Assembly (NCBI GenBank): GCA_009823505.1
Contig: VZQC01002907.1
Location: 2,381,632-2,445,631 of the forward strand
Length of the DNA stretch: 64,000 nt
DNA from: Rhizomys pruinosus
Lineage: Eukaryota; Chordata; Mammalia; Rodentia; Spalacidae
Direction of reading: 5' to 3'
Shown: positions 41,871-54,554 of the stretch, in pieces
How positions within the stretch are numbered: the first letter of the stretch is position 1
Layout of the letters: each line of letters opens with the position of its first letter
Notes under the pieces: generated by a model
Seen by the model: the letters and a program-made list of their open reading frames with translations, nothing else
The model's database searches: none
Told to the model about the DNA's origin: nothing
Program-made: the position numbers and the translations under genes

Positions 41871-43181
41871 TAACAGTTTTATGTATGCTGTTTAATATTC
41901 ACAAGTGGGCAGAGTGGGCACCTGTCACGTGACTCTGTTTCCGGTGTCTATCACTATTGCAGCCCTCTCAACATCCCTCAATGCCTTTCTAAGGATTTGT
42001 GTTTCTCTGAGGTTTATAGTTCCATTCCTGGCTTAGGACATGAGATTTAAGAGAAGCCAAGCAGTGAATTTCATCTTTCTGACCTTAGTGATTGTTTCTA
42101 GGGTTGAAATGTGACCCAGAATCTTCCAATTGGAGTGAATATTATCAAGACATTTCCTTGGCATTCAGAGTAAAAGATGTTCTCTTCCCCTGGGTTTGTG
42201 GTACATAAGGGTAGGATATGCTGATCCTACTACCATGAGATGAGCTCTCTGCCCCCAAAAGATAAGGACACAAAAGAAGGCATATGGAAAATGTTGAGAA
42301 ATAAAGTCTCTGTCGAGACCATATCAGGAATCTCCGAAACATACCACAGCCCTGTCTCTGACCCTTACTCCAAACTCCAAACTCTCTCTCTCTCTCTCCT
42401 TGTTTGTTGAATTTGAGTTGGGTGATACATGAATAACATTTAAATATACATCTTTTCTTATTTCTTGGTTGCATGCAGTTTTTTTTTGACAAGCACCTAC
42501 TAAGTGCCTAACTGTGTCAAGCACTGTGTAGACCCAGGGAGAGTTTCTTGCAAAAGAAATTCCAAAATGAGGCCAATGATAAAGGAGCGATTGATAGATC
42601 TGGAAATGTTCATACATATATATTGCCTTGCTCACTTTAAGAGAATAATATGTATGTTTAAGAAAACAAAGCACAGCTATTTGCAGATTATTAACTTTTC
42701 TAAATCAAAACATAGACTGACTTGAAAGTTATCCCAGGATAAGAACGGGCTGACTTCTGCTAACTTCATAATCTTTGCCATTCTTGCACATACCTTATTC
42801 ATTTTTATTGAATAGTATTAAACTGATTCACTTGTAGAACTTAAATGTATTTCAAGAGAAAATGTCTACACTGTCACTATCAGTGGAAAAACCAGCACCA
42901 TAGGACACGAATAGACAGCAATCATAATCTAAGCAGATCGAAGTTACAGTGTTACCAAATTCTGAACATTGTGACTTGGAAAGGGGCCTCCTGCCAGCAC
43001 CTCTATCTTTTGTGAAAGGGAGAATCAGCCTTGTTTACATCACTAAAGTCTTAATGTGGTCTGTGAGGGGTGGAGTGCAGCCAGACCAGGTTGGAAACAA
43101 AAGATTTAAATTCTATGCATGCTCAAGAAGGTACCACGGCAAGAAGACCTTACCTAATACACAAATAGCATAGATGCATTG
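41871..43181. other. Single-copy sequence
   Basis: A short (CT)n run at 42380-42400. A minus frame of 116 codons (42324-42674) crosses it and has no domain. Confidence 0.4.
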
Positions 43182-43185
43182 GAAA

Positions 43186-43219
<34 letters not shown>

Positions 43220-43234
43220 TTCTCTCTCTCTTCT
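43182..43234. repeat. (TCTG)n(TC)n microsatellite
   Basis: Compound tract next to the tail of an antisense SINE. Confidence 0.9.
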
Positions 43235-43422
43235 GATGAATGTTAACTTGCATGTTTGTATATGTAGCATGTGCATGCCAGGTTCCGGCCAGCACCAGAA
43301 GAAGGCATTGGATCCTCTGGAACTGGATTTATGGACTGCAGTGAGGCACCATGTGGGTGCTGTGAGCTAAACCCTAGTCCTCTTCAAGAGCAGCAAGTGC
43401 TCTTAACCACTGAGCCACTTAA
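43235..43422 (-). mobile_element. B3-like SINE, antisense, short form
   Basis: 'cctctggaactggatttatg' and 'accatgtgggtgctgtgagc' to 'taaccactgagccac'. Confidence 0.8.
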
Positions 43423-43999
43423 CAAGGAGCATGGGATGCTGGGAATAAGAAAATACAACTGAGGGAAGCAAGAGAGGAAAGTGATGATGCGGAATTTAGT
43501 TCCTTCCTCTGCAGCCTCTACCGTCTCAGGTGAAGCCTCTCTAATCAGTGTCTGTGTTCCCAGTTCAGCCCTCTTGAGGTCTTCGGAGTTCAGCAAACGC
43601 ACAGGCCTTCAACTGATTAGACTGAGAGATGACTGGGCAGTTCCAGGAAGTAAGAAGTGGAGGGAGGAGGCAGGGAGGCATGTGCGGGTGGATGAGTCTA
43701 ATTATGCAGGAGCCATTTTCTGTTTACATAAAAATATCTTGAGCAATCAGCAGTGATGAGCAAGAGGAAGAGTGAGCCTGCCTGAGAGAGTCCGAGGACG
43801 CTGGGATCAATTAAATACCACCTTTCCAAACACTTGCAGGGGGAGTTTTAAGGTGGAACTGATTTTAATTTGGCAAAGAAAATAAGGAGTAAAGTTCTTT
43901 TCCTTGGAACTTCAAGATGCATACATATCTCCTGACCCACGTCCCTGGCTTCCTGGTGGGTGTACACTCCTCGTGTCTTATCACACCTATACTTTTAGA
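43423..43999. promoter_or_regulatory. Single-copy island, candidate conserved element
   Basis: No repeats. 43695-43760 contains 'gtctaattatgcaggagc' (octamer/homeodomain-like) and 'tctgtttacataaaaat' (forkhead-like TGTTTAC) close together. A 91-codon frame (43481-43756) overlaps but has no protein signature. Function unproven. Confidence 0.25.
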
Positions 44000-44150
44000 A
44001 TCAGTTTATTTAATCTCTAAATACTGAATGCCAAGTATTTGAACATCTACTCATAACCTCATGAAAACCCCATAGAGACGGGCATTATTAACTCCATTTT
44101 CCAAGTAAGGAAATGAGCCTTGGAAAAGTAAGGGTAGTCAGTGTGTGACA
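44000..44150 (-). mobile_element. MIR SINE remnant, antisense
   Basis: 'ttaactccattttccaagta' and 'ggaaatgagccttggaaaag' in MIR order. Confidence 0.6.
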
Positions 44151-44465
44151 GAACACTGGACAAAAGCAGCTTAAGAAGAGTTTCTTTCAGTTCACAGGTC
44201 AGGGGTGCAAACCAACAGCCAGGGAAGGTCAAGGTAGCAGGTGCTCCATGAGTCAGCTAAACACGTGACATCCGCAGTCAGGGAGCAGAGATATGACTAT
44301 AAAGTTGCTCAGCTACTTTGATTCAGTCCAGGATCCCAACCAATGGGATGGCACCACCCACATTCAAGCTTCCCACCTCAACTAACCTCATCTAGAAAAA
44401 CCCAGATGCTTGTCTTTTTGGTAATTCGAGATCAGTCAGGTTGATAATATTAAAATATCACACCC
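44151..44465 (-). mobile_element. MaLR-type LTR, antisense
   Basis: 'tttctttcagttcacaggtc' and 'atggcaccacccacattcaa' resemble the copy at 29112. Confidence 0.45.
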
Positions 44466-44504
44466 AACAAAACAGAAGGTAGCAATCTGTTTCACTGCTA
44501 TCTA

Positions 44505-44860
44505 TTCTTGGTCCCAAGGGTTTCAATATGGTTTGTTCCCTCTGAAACTCATGCTGTGATTTTTGTCTCTAATGAACAGTGGTGAGAGGCAATGAGACCT
44601 TCAAGAAGTGATTAATAGTGGAGGACTGATGCAGTTCTTTGGGGACTAGGTTAGTTACTTCAGGAACTCGTTCTGTGGTGAGACTTGTGTTTGGCCTCTT
44701 CCACATTCAGCCTTTTCCTTCTCCACATGCTGGGATACAGCATGTTACTCTCACTAGAGACAGCTGCCTAGTATTCCAGCTTGCAAGAATAATGAGCTAA
44801 ATAATCTTTCCCTTTATAAGTATGCTGATATAGCAACAGGAAATGGACCAAGACTGTTTG
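44505..44860 (+). mobile_element. MaLR/MLT1-type LTR, sense
   Basis: 'tatggtttgttccctctgaa', 'ttcaagaagtgattaatag' and 'agcaacaggaaatggacca' are in the order of MST/MLT1-class LTRs. Confidence 0.55.
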
Positions 44861-45124
44861 TACTACTGTCATGCATTCACCTGCAAAGTGAGAGGCAAAG
44901 TTAGGGACCTCAAACTCACCATTGTCTACCCCAGCAGATAAAAGCTCAGACTGAAGCAAGGACTGTGCCCTGTCTCCAACTTCCCCACAAGATGACACTG
45001 GGCTAGATGAGAAACAGGGCTTTCTAAACTTCCACAACCTCTCTTTGTCAGTGGATTTGCTCTTGGCCTTGTTGACAGACGTAGATACTCTGAAAAATAG
45101 AATAAGGTAGGAAGCTAGATAGGC

Positions 45125-45275
45125 TTCATTTGAAATCTGTGTGACTTCACCCTCCCTGAGCTTCAATCTTCACATGCGTAAGTGGAAGACAGCACAGGCT
45201 CCATATAATTAGTACGGGATTCGGTATGGTATTGTCTACAAAGTGCCTGACACAGAATGGGTGTTTATCAAAGGT
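45125..45275 (+). mobile_element. MIR SINE remnant
   Basis: 'cctgagcttcaatcttcaca' and 'aagtgcctgacacagaatg' fit MIR. Confidence 0.55.
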
Positions 45276-45892
45276 CAGCACCTTCCTGTCCTTTCTCCAT
45301 CATTCTTCGTGGATCAGCTCCATGCCTGGGGTCCTTGCTACCCTCATGCAATAACACCTGCCTCACTGGGCTGCTTGTGTTCAGAATGGCTTTAAGTCTA
45401 TAAGTTCAATGTGGTCACCCACGTAACCCATAATAAGAACATAATGAGTAGAGACATCTACAGTGAGAATTATACAATTGTTGTTTGGGAACATGTTCCT
45501 GCTAGCCAAAGGCGAGCCCTGTGAACACTTTCCAACCCCAACCTTGCAGGGACACGGATCACAGCTTACATCCTGTCTCCCCAGCTTCATCTACTTCACT
45601 TCCTTGCGAATGTTCTTCTGTGTCCACAAAATCTGTCTACATCATTGCTTGAGAACCCCTATCATGTTCCAGTGCATTTACAAGCTCAAACCCTTGTTAT
45701 TATATTCTTCATGCCCTTTTAAAGAAAGCTGTGATATACACCATCTCAGCAAGGCCGTGGCTGCATTGTTCTTCATGTTTCAAAGACATCCCTTAATGCC
45801 ATTGTTTATTGATCGCTTAATTTAACTCCATGCACTCCTCACATATTTTGTTCACATACAAGTTTTGGCTCGTATTAAAAAATAATATGAAG
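45276..45892. other. Single-copy sequence
   Basis: A 120-codon plus frame (45463-45825) has no domain, no clear splice context and ordinary composition. I do not call a gene. Confidence 0.35.
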
Positions 45893-46190
45893 CTGGGGAG
45901 ATGGCTCAGTGAGTAAGTGCTTGCTATTCAAGCATGAGGTCCTGTCAGGCACAGTAGTATCCACGCTGGGGAGGTAGAGGCAAGCAGGGCCCCAGAACTC
46001 CTGGCCACCCTAGCCAGCTGGTGAGCTTCAGCTTCAATAAGGGACCCTGTTACAAGAAATAAGGAGGAGAAGTGATCACCTGATGTCAACCTCTGGCCTA
46101 CTCTCTGTCTCTGTCTCCCTGTCTCTCTATCTCTCTCATGAAGCAATGAATGCATACACATATGTACAGACTCAAACAAAAATAACAAGA
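45893..46190 (+). mobile_element. Composite SINE, internally deleted
   Basis: 'gctggggagatggctcagtg' head is intact; part of the middle is missing ('aggtcctgtcaggcacagta'); tail phrase 'gatgtcaacctctggcctac'. Confidence 0.75.
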
Positions 46191-46282
46191 ACTATATCCT
46201 AGTATGAGCTCCCCATTTTTACCTGGCCATTTCCTTGAGGTCAAGTCTAGGAAGGGGAATGGATGGGAATTTAGGGCATTAC

Positions 46283-46441
46283 TTTTTTTTTTTTTTTTGG
46301 TCTTTTAGAGACAGGGTCTCCCTATAGCTCCAGCTGTCCTGGAACTCACTCTGTAGACCAGGCTGGCCTTGAATTCACAAAGATCCACCTGCCTCTGCCT
46401 CCCAAGTGCTAGGGTTAAAGGCCTGCACCACCACAACCTGC
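46283..46441 (-). mobile_element. B1 SINE, antisense, well preserved
   Basis: Poly-T, 'gagacagggtctccctatag', 'gtagaccaggctggccttga' and 'cccaagtgctagggttaaag'. Confidence 0.92.
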
Positions 46442-46614
46442 TGAGGTCATTTACATTTTTGAAGGCTTTGGGCATTCTTAGCAAATTTGCTCCCACAATG
46501 GATTCCAAGAGATCATGTACTCATCCTCCTTCTTGTATTTTCTCAACAAATATTCGCTTCCTTAGGAGGGTCTCCTTGCTTCTCTCTTTCTTTGAACAAC
46601 AATGCAGTAATGTA

Positions 46615-46790
46615 CCTGAGATGAAACTAGATCTGTGTCAGAATCCCTGCTCTGCCCCTCTCTCACCTGTGCAATGCAAGACAAGTTGCTTCACTGCCCA
46701 GAGACTGCACTCCTCCTATCTCACAGCCTTCCCATTTATTTGGGGGATCACATGAGTTGCTTGATTTGAAGGGGCTTTGAGGACTGAACA
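46615..46790 (+). mobile_element. MIR SINE remnant
   Basis: 'ctgtgtcagaatccctgctc' and 'caagttgcttcactgccca' match MIR. Confidence 0.55.
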
Positions 46791-48106
46791 AATATGAGAG
46801 TTACTGCTCACACAATGGGAATTTCCCACACAGCCATCCCATTATTTTGTTTGTGCACAGAACTTTTAAGTTTCCCACGAGACTCCTTATTAGGTTCTTT
46901 AACTCTCCCTTGCTGTGGTTACTAAGACACAAATCGAATATAATTGCTTAAGGAGGAAACCGGTCCAGAGAGACTTAGTGGTCTCCTCTAGACTCCCTGA
47001 GCCTCAGGACTGCTACAAAACCTGTCATCAGCCTGCTTTGGGGGCCATATTTCCTTTTTCTGGATGAACAGCATACAAATAGTTATTATCCCCAGCCCCA
47101 AAGAAAAAGCTGCACTTGTAAAAATTCACAGTGAGTCTGATGGTACCAGCCATTCAAAACACAAAGGCAATCTTCCCTTTAGTGCTTTGTGAGCAGATAA
47201 AATGCAGTGACCCTTTCTTTCTTTCTCCAGAATATTTGGAGTTTTCTCTGAGGTTTGCCAGGGAAGAGGGAGAGGAAATAAGTCTATAGATTCCTGAGCA
47301 TGGAGGTCACTATCTTCCACTTCTGCAGAGGTAGCTGCTGCATTACGGAGTAAGTACAGAGCCCAAAGTCAAGGCTTGAATTGTAGTTTTTCAAGCACGT
47401 ATGAGTTGATCCATCAGTATATAACTTACCCGTTGCCTACTGGATGGCAGAATGTGCTAGATGCTATGCAGCTTTGAGCAAGTTAATTTGCCTCTCTGAG
47501 TCTTTGATTCCTTTTCTGGACTGTAGAAATACTAATTCCCATACAGTGAAAATGAAAAAGATCTCAGAGAAAAGCTTGGGTGCATGGCGGAGATTCACTG
47601 GTAGATCAGAACCTAAATAGGACCCATATAAAAATAGACCATTCAAATAATACAGGGGTCTTCTTGCTTAAATGTGTAACAATGTACAGTATGTGGAGAC
47701 ACCCAGGAAGTGAACCCCATAAACTTCAACAAAGGCAAGTGTGGCCAGCACAAATAATATTTCAAAGCATGTAAATAAAATGGTTACTTATTCATATCAC
47801 AACAAAATCCTTTCCTTGCCTGTTGCAGACATTGCTAATCAAATACACCAATCTTTGCTGAAATCCTTCTCAATGAGGAATCCCAGGCAGTTAAAACCAG
47901 AAAACAATATTAACTAGGGTGATGAAATCCAAATAATATCAGATTTTGCCAAACAGAGCACAATTATTTTAAACAATCCTCCTGGGGGTGTGGGGGGAGT
48001 CCCTCCCCACAGCCCCGAAAACACAATGAACCTTTCAGGAACATGTTACAGAAGGGCCATTTCATCTGTACTGAATATTGCTAGCTCTTTTGAAAGTGAT
48101 CTTGGG
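46791..48106. other. Single-copy sequence with a MIR trace
   Basis: 47440-47550 ('gagcaagttaatttgcctct') is a MIR remnant. 47800-47970 is a repeat-free AT-rich island with 'ttgctaatcaaatacac' and 'gcacaattattttaaac'. No coding signal. Confidence 0.4.
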
Positions 48107-48373
48107 GGGCTGGGAGATAGATCAGCAGAAAAAGCACTTGCGCCATAATCATGAAGACCAGAGTTCAGACCCTCAAAACCCATGCAAATGCCAGGTGGGC
48201 ATGATGGCCTCCCTATAATTCCAGAGCTTAGAAGGCTGAAACTGGGGGGGGTCCCTGGAGTAAGATGGCTAACTAGACTAACTTTATCTGTGACTTCTTG
48301 GTTTAATTGAGAAATATTCTTCATGAATAAGGTGGATATCAATGAAATATGACTCCCAGTGTCAATTTTCAGC

Positions 48374-48419
<46 letters not shown>
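48107..48419 (+). mobile_element. Composite SINE with CA tail
   Basis: 'ggctgggagatagatcagca' head, 'aaatgccaggtgggcatgat' middle and (CA)n at about 48376-48419. Confidence 0.75.
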
Positions 48420-48486
48420 GTGATCTTGGAATCAAAAAGTAGCTCATCACAAAATGCCAAGGAATGTTAAATGCCCACTATTGTAA

Positions 48487-48748
48487 CCTGGGCTGAGGAG
48501 ATAGCTGAGTGGATCTGCTGCTGTGGAAGCCTGAGGATCTGAGTTCTGGTCCCCAGCAGCCCTGGAAAAAGCTCTTCAGAGTTCAATGAACCTATAGCTC
48601 CCACCCTGGGGAACAGAGCAGCTAGCCAGGCAGTCTAGCAGAAACAGTGAGATACCCTGTCATAAAAATAAGGTGGAAACACTTGAGGAAGACAGCTGGC
48701 ATGAACCTTTGGCACATATGGGCAAGCACTCACATAAATACACATGTG

Positions 48749-48793
<45 letters not shown>
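48487..48793 (+). mobile_element. Composite SINE with CA tail
   Basis: 'ctgaggagatagctgagtgg' head, 'agctagccaggcagtctag' and (CA)n at about 48752-48793. It follows the previous copy in the same orientation after about 65 bp. Confidence 0.7.
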
Positions 48794-48934
48794 CTCTTCA
48801 ACCCAGAAAACACCAAATTTCCATTTATGACACATTGGGGCTTGGTCCTAGCTCAGTTGAAGTGCTTCTATGTTCTGCCTCCCTCCAAGCTTCCAAGGAC
48901 AATGTCCAGTCTAAAAAGATAGTAGCCTTTCTAC

Positions 48935-49080
48935 CAGATATTTACCTTAGACAAGTCGGTTAACCTCTGTGCCTCAGTTTTCTTTACTGTAAAATGGGAT
49001 AGTGGATAGCACCTACCTGCTAGAATTCGGGAGCATTGAATGAGATGATTCATATAGAGCCCTGGTATAGCACATGAGCT
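48935..49080 (+). mobile_element. MIR SINE, well conserved
   Basis: 'cggttaacctctgtgcctca', 'cagttttctttactgtaaaa' and 'gagcattgaatgagatgatt' trace the MIR core almost continuously. Confidence 0.8.
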
Positions 49081-50784
49081 TAGTCATCTGACTCATTTTT
49101 AGGCATATCTGTTAGTCACTCACCCACCAAATGCTAGATATCCTTGCACTTTATCCTGTGTCTCAAAACCAATCCAATTATGTAGGTTTTGCAGCATTAA
49201 ACTTTTTTTTCTCTAACTGTTGTTGATCAGTTTGCACAAGAACATAGTGTTTGTTGAAAGAATGCTAATGATGATCTGGTTCAGTTCCTGTGCCCACACT
49301 TGCTTCCCCAGCAGTCTAAGCCCAGTGTGATGAGAACTCTATGCAGTAAATAGGACAACCTTGACTTTACAGGTCTTTGAACAAGTGATAAAGCAACCAA
49401 GCAGTCTGTTCTGTCATCTGGAGTCAAGATTTAGTCCTAGTACAATGAAACCTCTTCGATTCTTTTCCTATGACCCCTCCACCCACTGCTCCAATATACA
49501 CTTTATTAAGAAACAAAGACACATAAAAAAACAAAACAATCTAAACCTGGTATTTGTGCTGTTAGTCTGTGCCAGGTGATTTCTTTGTTTACCTTCCCTA
49601 CTTCATGTAATTATCACAGCAGCCCATGACATTGAGACTATTAAGATTTTGTTTGTCCTATGATGCAGATTGAACCCAGAGCTTCCTGCAGCTAATCACA
49701 CTGCCAGTAAGCTACAACAGTAGTGCTATATCTTCACTTTCTAGAAATCCCAAGATAGTGGAGAATGATGAAAACAATGGCATTTGAGGCTACCATGCCA
49801 GGCTTTCAGTTCCTCCCACCACTCGCAGTTTACAGGAACTCAGGTCAGCTATGAAACCTCTATTTCTTTATCTTGAAATTGAAAACTTTTTTATATACCT
49901 CCCAGGACTGTCAATTTTCAACAGTCCACAAAACATGCCCAGAGCTGTGATACCCATTCCATACAGGCCAGAAACCCAAATGGACGCCATCTCTAATTCC
50001 AGGCTATTTCCTGTCTAGGTTATTATGAGATTATTTCTCTAAAAGTCTTAGTAGCATAAAGCCTGACAAATAAAACACGCCCACTGAAAGTTAGTATCAT
50101 TGTTACTATTATTATTGTGATCCAGTTGGGATTTGGGGAAAAAAAAGTCAGTTTGACTTCACAATCTTTCCAATAAAGTCTGTTTGGTAGAAGATTCACA
50201 TGTGATATGAACAGACAGGAGCTTAAGGGTGTCTAGAAGAGACTTCACATGTTAGACTTTTAATATGTGCTCCAGCAACTGGATTGATACTTTGTCCTTG
50301 TCATCCTCCTCGTCCTCTACCCCACCTGGATGTGCGCATGTTCTTCTTTGGGTTTCTGCAAGCACACCCCTCTTTGTGGGAATAAATTGAATTCTCCCTT
50401 GCATGTGGACCCTATGTGTTTGATTTGCCTAGATAGGTGTGGAAACCACCCAGACACGGTGCTAATGGAATGTGACAGAACTCTCAGCTTCTCTAGGCCT
50501 AGAAGGAAGAATGTTGACGAAGCAGAACTTAATGAGCTTTCCACCCACATTTCAATTATCCTAACAAGCTGCCAGAGGAAGTCCCTGTTTGCTGTACTGT
50601 GTTCTGGAAAGTTTTGACAAGCCCAGGAGGAATCTGTCCAGAATGAGGCTGAGTGTGCCCAAGGAAGGAAAATAATTCTCCCATCAGAGGGACAGATGTG
50701 CATTAACCCAAGTCAGCAGTCTGCTTTGTCACCTGGTATTTGAGATGGTCCTCTGCTCATTTGCTGTCCAAGCACAAGTATGTG
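49081..50784. other. Single-copy sequence
   Basis: No recognised element except possible MIR words near 49610. Facing frames of 128 (minus) and 95 (plus) codons at 50317-50703 cannot both be real, and neither is recognised. Confidence 0.35.
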
Positions 50785-51010
50785 TATCAGCTATCACTAG
50801 CCACTGTAATGCTGTGTAACAAAAGCTTAGTGGCACAGAATAATAATCATTTTCATTCTAAGTCAAGTGGATGGTTTGTATAATCTGAGCAGAGGTTGGT
50901 AGAGTTGACACATATTTCTGACCAGCTCAGTGGTTTTATTGATCTTGGTTGAACTTTCTCACATGTCTAGAGCAACTGTGATGACTCAACACTTACCCAT
51001 GTCCTCTTTA
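50785..51010 (+). mobile_element. Ancient interspersed repeat, unnamed
   Basis: 'agcttagtggcacagaataa' and 'catttctgaccagctcag' resemble the old eutherian repeat type also seen at 52185. Family not certain. Confidence 0.35.
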
Positions 51011-52184
51011 TTCTCCCCACAAGCTTGCCCTCAGGTCAACAGGAAGCTTCCAAGAGAATGGTTAAAAATCATGCAGGATTACAAGTTCCCCGACTTAGAA
51101 CAGGTATAAGGTAGCTTCTCCATAGTGTAGGCAACTTAAGATTATCTCAAATCCAAGAGTTATGCTCCACTGCTTGATTGGGAATTTACACGGCTAAGGT
51201 ATCACTGCAGAGACAACACTCATTGAATTGACCAATGCAGCCTCCAACAATAGTATAAAGGTAGCCAACACCACATCTTAAACAGTGACCATATGCTTGT
51301 GTTTTGTACACTGGGATGGGATGCTGAAGGTCTTCTTTTCAGCTGAAGCCTGACAGGCAAATGTCAGTATTCAAAAAGAGTGATGAGATGTTCAAACACC
51401 TGATTGTTAAAGCAAGATGGAGACCTTACAAGGCTTTAGGTGAAAATAGCTTGTGACTATTGGCCCCACAACCACTTTTAGGGTCTAGAAAGACTGAACT
51501 TTGAAATTAGGAAGAGGCTTTGTTGGAGCAAGTAGTCCAGTGCACAGTGAGTTTAGGCCCTTTTGGGGGAAGAGAAGGCCATTTCTCCTGACCATAGCCT
51601 AGTAAGGAGACACCCAAGAAGATCACCCTCATATTATCTGGGATGATCCCAACCTAGAAATTGCAAGTTAGTCAGCCAGGAGTCTATGCAGACCTCAGGA
51701 TGAGAAATGAAGGGGAGAAACAGCAGGGATGAATGCTACGTCCATGCTCGTGGTGCCAAATATGCATGGGCTTGCCCTGACTCTGGCAGATGTGTAGAAA
51801 CTGGCTTGGAGTCCAAAATATGAAAGAATATCCAACAGAAGGTAGCAACAGTACTGGCATCTACTACCTGGTGTAAGATACAAGATGAAGGTACTTACCA
51901 TAAAATGGGAAGCTCAGAATCACCATTTCAGAAGTCTGTGCAGGTGCAAATAACTCTAAGTGAACCTCCAACAACTGACTTGGCATCTGCAAAACCCAGA
52001 GGAACTTCAAATACTTCCCATGCAGGGAGCATCAGTACTGGATCCTGGATGTGCTAGCCAAGCCCTTGCTAGCCCTCACCTGTCCTCCACTGCTCCCTTG
52101 GAGTCTTGAGGCAGAGAGGCAGAGAGAGGGATGATTCTGTTTAACCGATAGCCATAGCCCCCAACTAGGAAAAGTGCTTCTCTC
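51011..52184. other. Single-copy sequence
   Basis: Nothing recognised. Confidence 0.4.
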
Positions 52185-52620
52185 TAAGACTCTGTTGATT
52201 ATCTTTTACCATGGAACAAATTTCCCCCAGAACTCAGTGGTATAAATCAACAGCATTCATCATCTCACACATTCTGTGAGTCAAATGTAGGAATGGTTTA
52301 CCTGGGTACTCTGCTTCGAGATCCCCCACAGGGTTGGGCTATGATCCCATCTGAAGTTTTACCTAGAGAAGGATCTTTATCCAAGTGTATCCATGTGGTT
52401 GTTGGGAAGATTCACTCCCTCAGGAGACCATGGTCATAACTCCCTGCCATTTGGTCCTTCCACAGAGTTATTCCCAGCATAGCAGCTTGTGGCAACAGAA
52501 TAAGTAATAGAAAAGAAGCAGGGAGATAAAGCCACACAAAGCTAATATTCTCACATTTTAATATTAAATGACATCCCATCCCACTTATTGAACTTTATTC
52601 ATTAGAAGCAAGTCACTAGA
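52185..52620 (+). mobile_element. Ancient interspersed repeat, unnamed
   Basis: 'cagaactcagtggtataaat', 'caacagcattcatcatctca' and 'gccatttggtccttccacag' in order suggest a eutherian DNA-transposon or MLT-type remnant. Confidence 0.4.
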
Positions 52621-53409
52621 GGATGGTAACATAGGTTGTGAGCACCAGGAGAGTGAAATAATTGGAAGGTAAGCATGGATGTCGCTTACTAGTATAGTAA
52701 AATAAACTACTTTTGTTAGAGCATCACTCCACTGCCATCAGCCAGAGGACTGTTGGAATCAACACAGAAGCCTATACTGGCTAGGAGTCTTACAAGGCAT
52801 ACCACCTCCCAATCTTATACGGTTGCCTAGGAGAGATTCTTTGTCATTTTTTTTTCAAAGGTTTACTTGTGGAAGCTTTTGAAAATTTTCAGAAGTAGGG
52901 GAAATAATAACGTCACATAATAAACATAGCGATTCTCATTTCATTTATGTTCCAACCCCTCCTCCATCCAAACCACTAGTTATTGAAAAGCAAATCTCAG
53001 ATATTGGATTATTTCATCTTCAGCCATTCAGCATGAATCTCTCTATCTTTTTTTACATTATATGATTAGCAATAATCTTTCATTTTATCTACCCTGTAGT
53101 CAGTGTTCAAACTTCTCCGATGATTTCGGAAATGTCTTTATTATTTTTTTTTACAGTTGATTTATTGGAGAGAGAAACTCTGAATTTTTGACAAAGCTCA
53201 GAGATTTAGCCATTACTTAAGAGCAGGCACAATACTAAGATAAACATAGACAGTGAAAGGAGATGACTGCATAAGGCTTTACTAAACAGCAGTGGCCAGC
53301 AACGCGATGGGGACCACTCATGATTTCACCCATAGGCAGAGAAGGTTTGGCTCCCAAGGCCTTGTCAGTGGGCATTGGAGACAAGGATGTGACTTCCTTT
53401 ATATCTACT
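52621..53409. other. Single-copy sequence
   Basis: Nothing recognised. A minus frame (53235-53546) of 103 codons lies largely opposite a MIR trace. Confidence 0.35.
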
Positions 53410-53590
53410 GTGTTCTGCCTGGTCATGGGGATGTTGACATGCAGATCATCCAGAATTCTCACTACAGCTCTCTGGGGAGGTATGTAACACTCACTTTCAC
53501 AGAAGAGAACATGCAAGTTCAGGAAACCAAACCTGTCTAAAGTCACACAGCAATAACTTAATATTGCTGAGAATCCAGCTCACATCTGTT
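53410..53590 (-). mobile_element. MIR SINE remnant, antisense
   Basis: 'tctaaagtcacacagcaata' is the MIR core antisense. Confidence 0.55.
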
Positions 53591-54009
53591 GGCCTTTCCA
53601 AGGGACTGAAGAAGCAAGTTAAAGTAATACCATCTCTGTCGTTAGCACATAGTGTCAATGCCTTTTTGTTTGACCACAGCTTCACCTTACAAAAGCCCAC
53701 TTACTTGACATTGGCAAGAACAGAACCACGTGCACCCTTCAACTTTGTTTCTTGGTACTCAGCACAGAGATGGATACAGAGTAAGTGCCTAATAGATGCA
53801 GCCTGTAGGAGGCCTAGCTGGCCTGCTTTACATAGGAAGTTACCACAGAATAGCACCTTATATAGAAGGAATCCCCAGTTCCAACAGCCAGATCATTCTG
53901 AAACATAACTGCTACTGCTCCAGAGTTACCGGTTATATCTGGAACATCCTCCACAGGCTCATGAAGACTTGGTCTTCAGCTGGTGTGCTGTTGGGAAGTG
54001 TGGGTCATT
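53591..54009. other. Single-copy sequence
   Basis: A 114-codon frame at 53564-53908 has no domain and starts in the MIR. Confidence 0.35.
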
Positions 54010-54295
54010 GAGGAGATAGGAACTTAGATCACTGGGAACATGCCCTAGAATGGGCATTGGAACCTGAGCCACTCCCTGTTTCTCTGCTTCCAAACTGCTT
54101 CAAGGTGAGCAGTTTCCTGCACTTCACACTCTCTGACATAATGTAATACCTTGCCATAGGCCCAAAGCAAGAGATCCAAGCAGCCATGGACTAAAATACC
54201 AGAAACTATGAGCCAAAATAAACCCTTCCTCTTCTTCTGTGGTTTGTCTCAGGTGTTTTGTTCCAGCCACAGAAGGCTGACTAATGTACCAAGCC
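54010..54295 (+). mobile_element. MaLR-type LTR 3' part, sense
   Basis: 'gaaactatgagccaaaataa' with 'acccttcctcttcttctgtg' and 'cagaaggctgactaatg' is the typical LTR end with its polyadenylation region. Confidence 0.55.
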
Positions 54296-54554
54296 AATGT
54301 CATCTGGAACTTGACTCTTGTCTTCTTGACAATGGTGGCAACATTGGAGTCGGCAACAAAGGTTAGGGTGAGATAATTTCATGTTCATGTACATACTGTA
54401 AGAACTTCTGTTTTGCTGGAAACTAAGTACTGAGGAGACTCTTGCAGGAGAGTTCCCAGCAGTAGCTCCTTGGATGGAGCCACTGTGGTCAAGTCATTAC
54501 ATTCTTTCATTCTCTAGCTTCAAGGCTTCTTCTTTCTTAGAATTGTTCTTTATT

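Noticed and set aside
40845..41892. Target-site duplication 'tatgctgtt' around the L1 3' UTR
   Set aside because: Only nine bases and the surrounding match is imperfect; mentioned as possible, not claimed.
45463..45825. 120-codon plus-strand frame
   Set aside because: No domain, no conserved motif and no exon signals; length is expected by chance in 64 kb.
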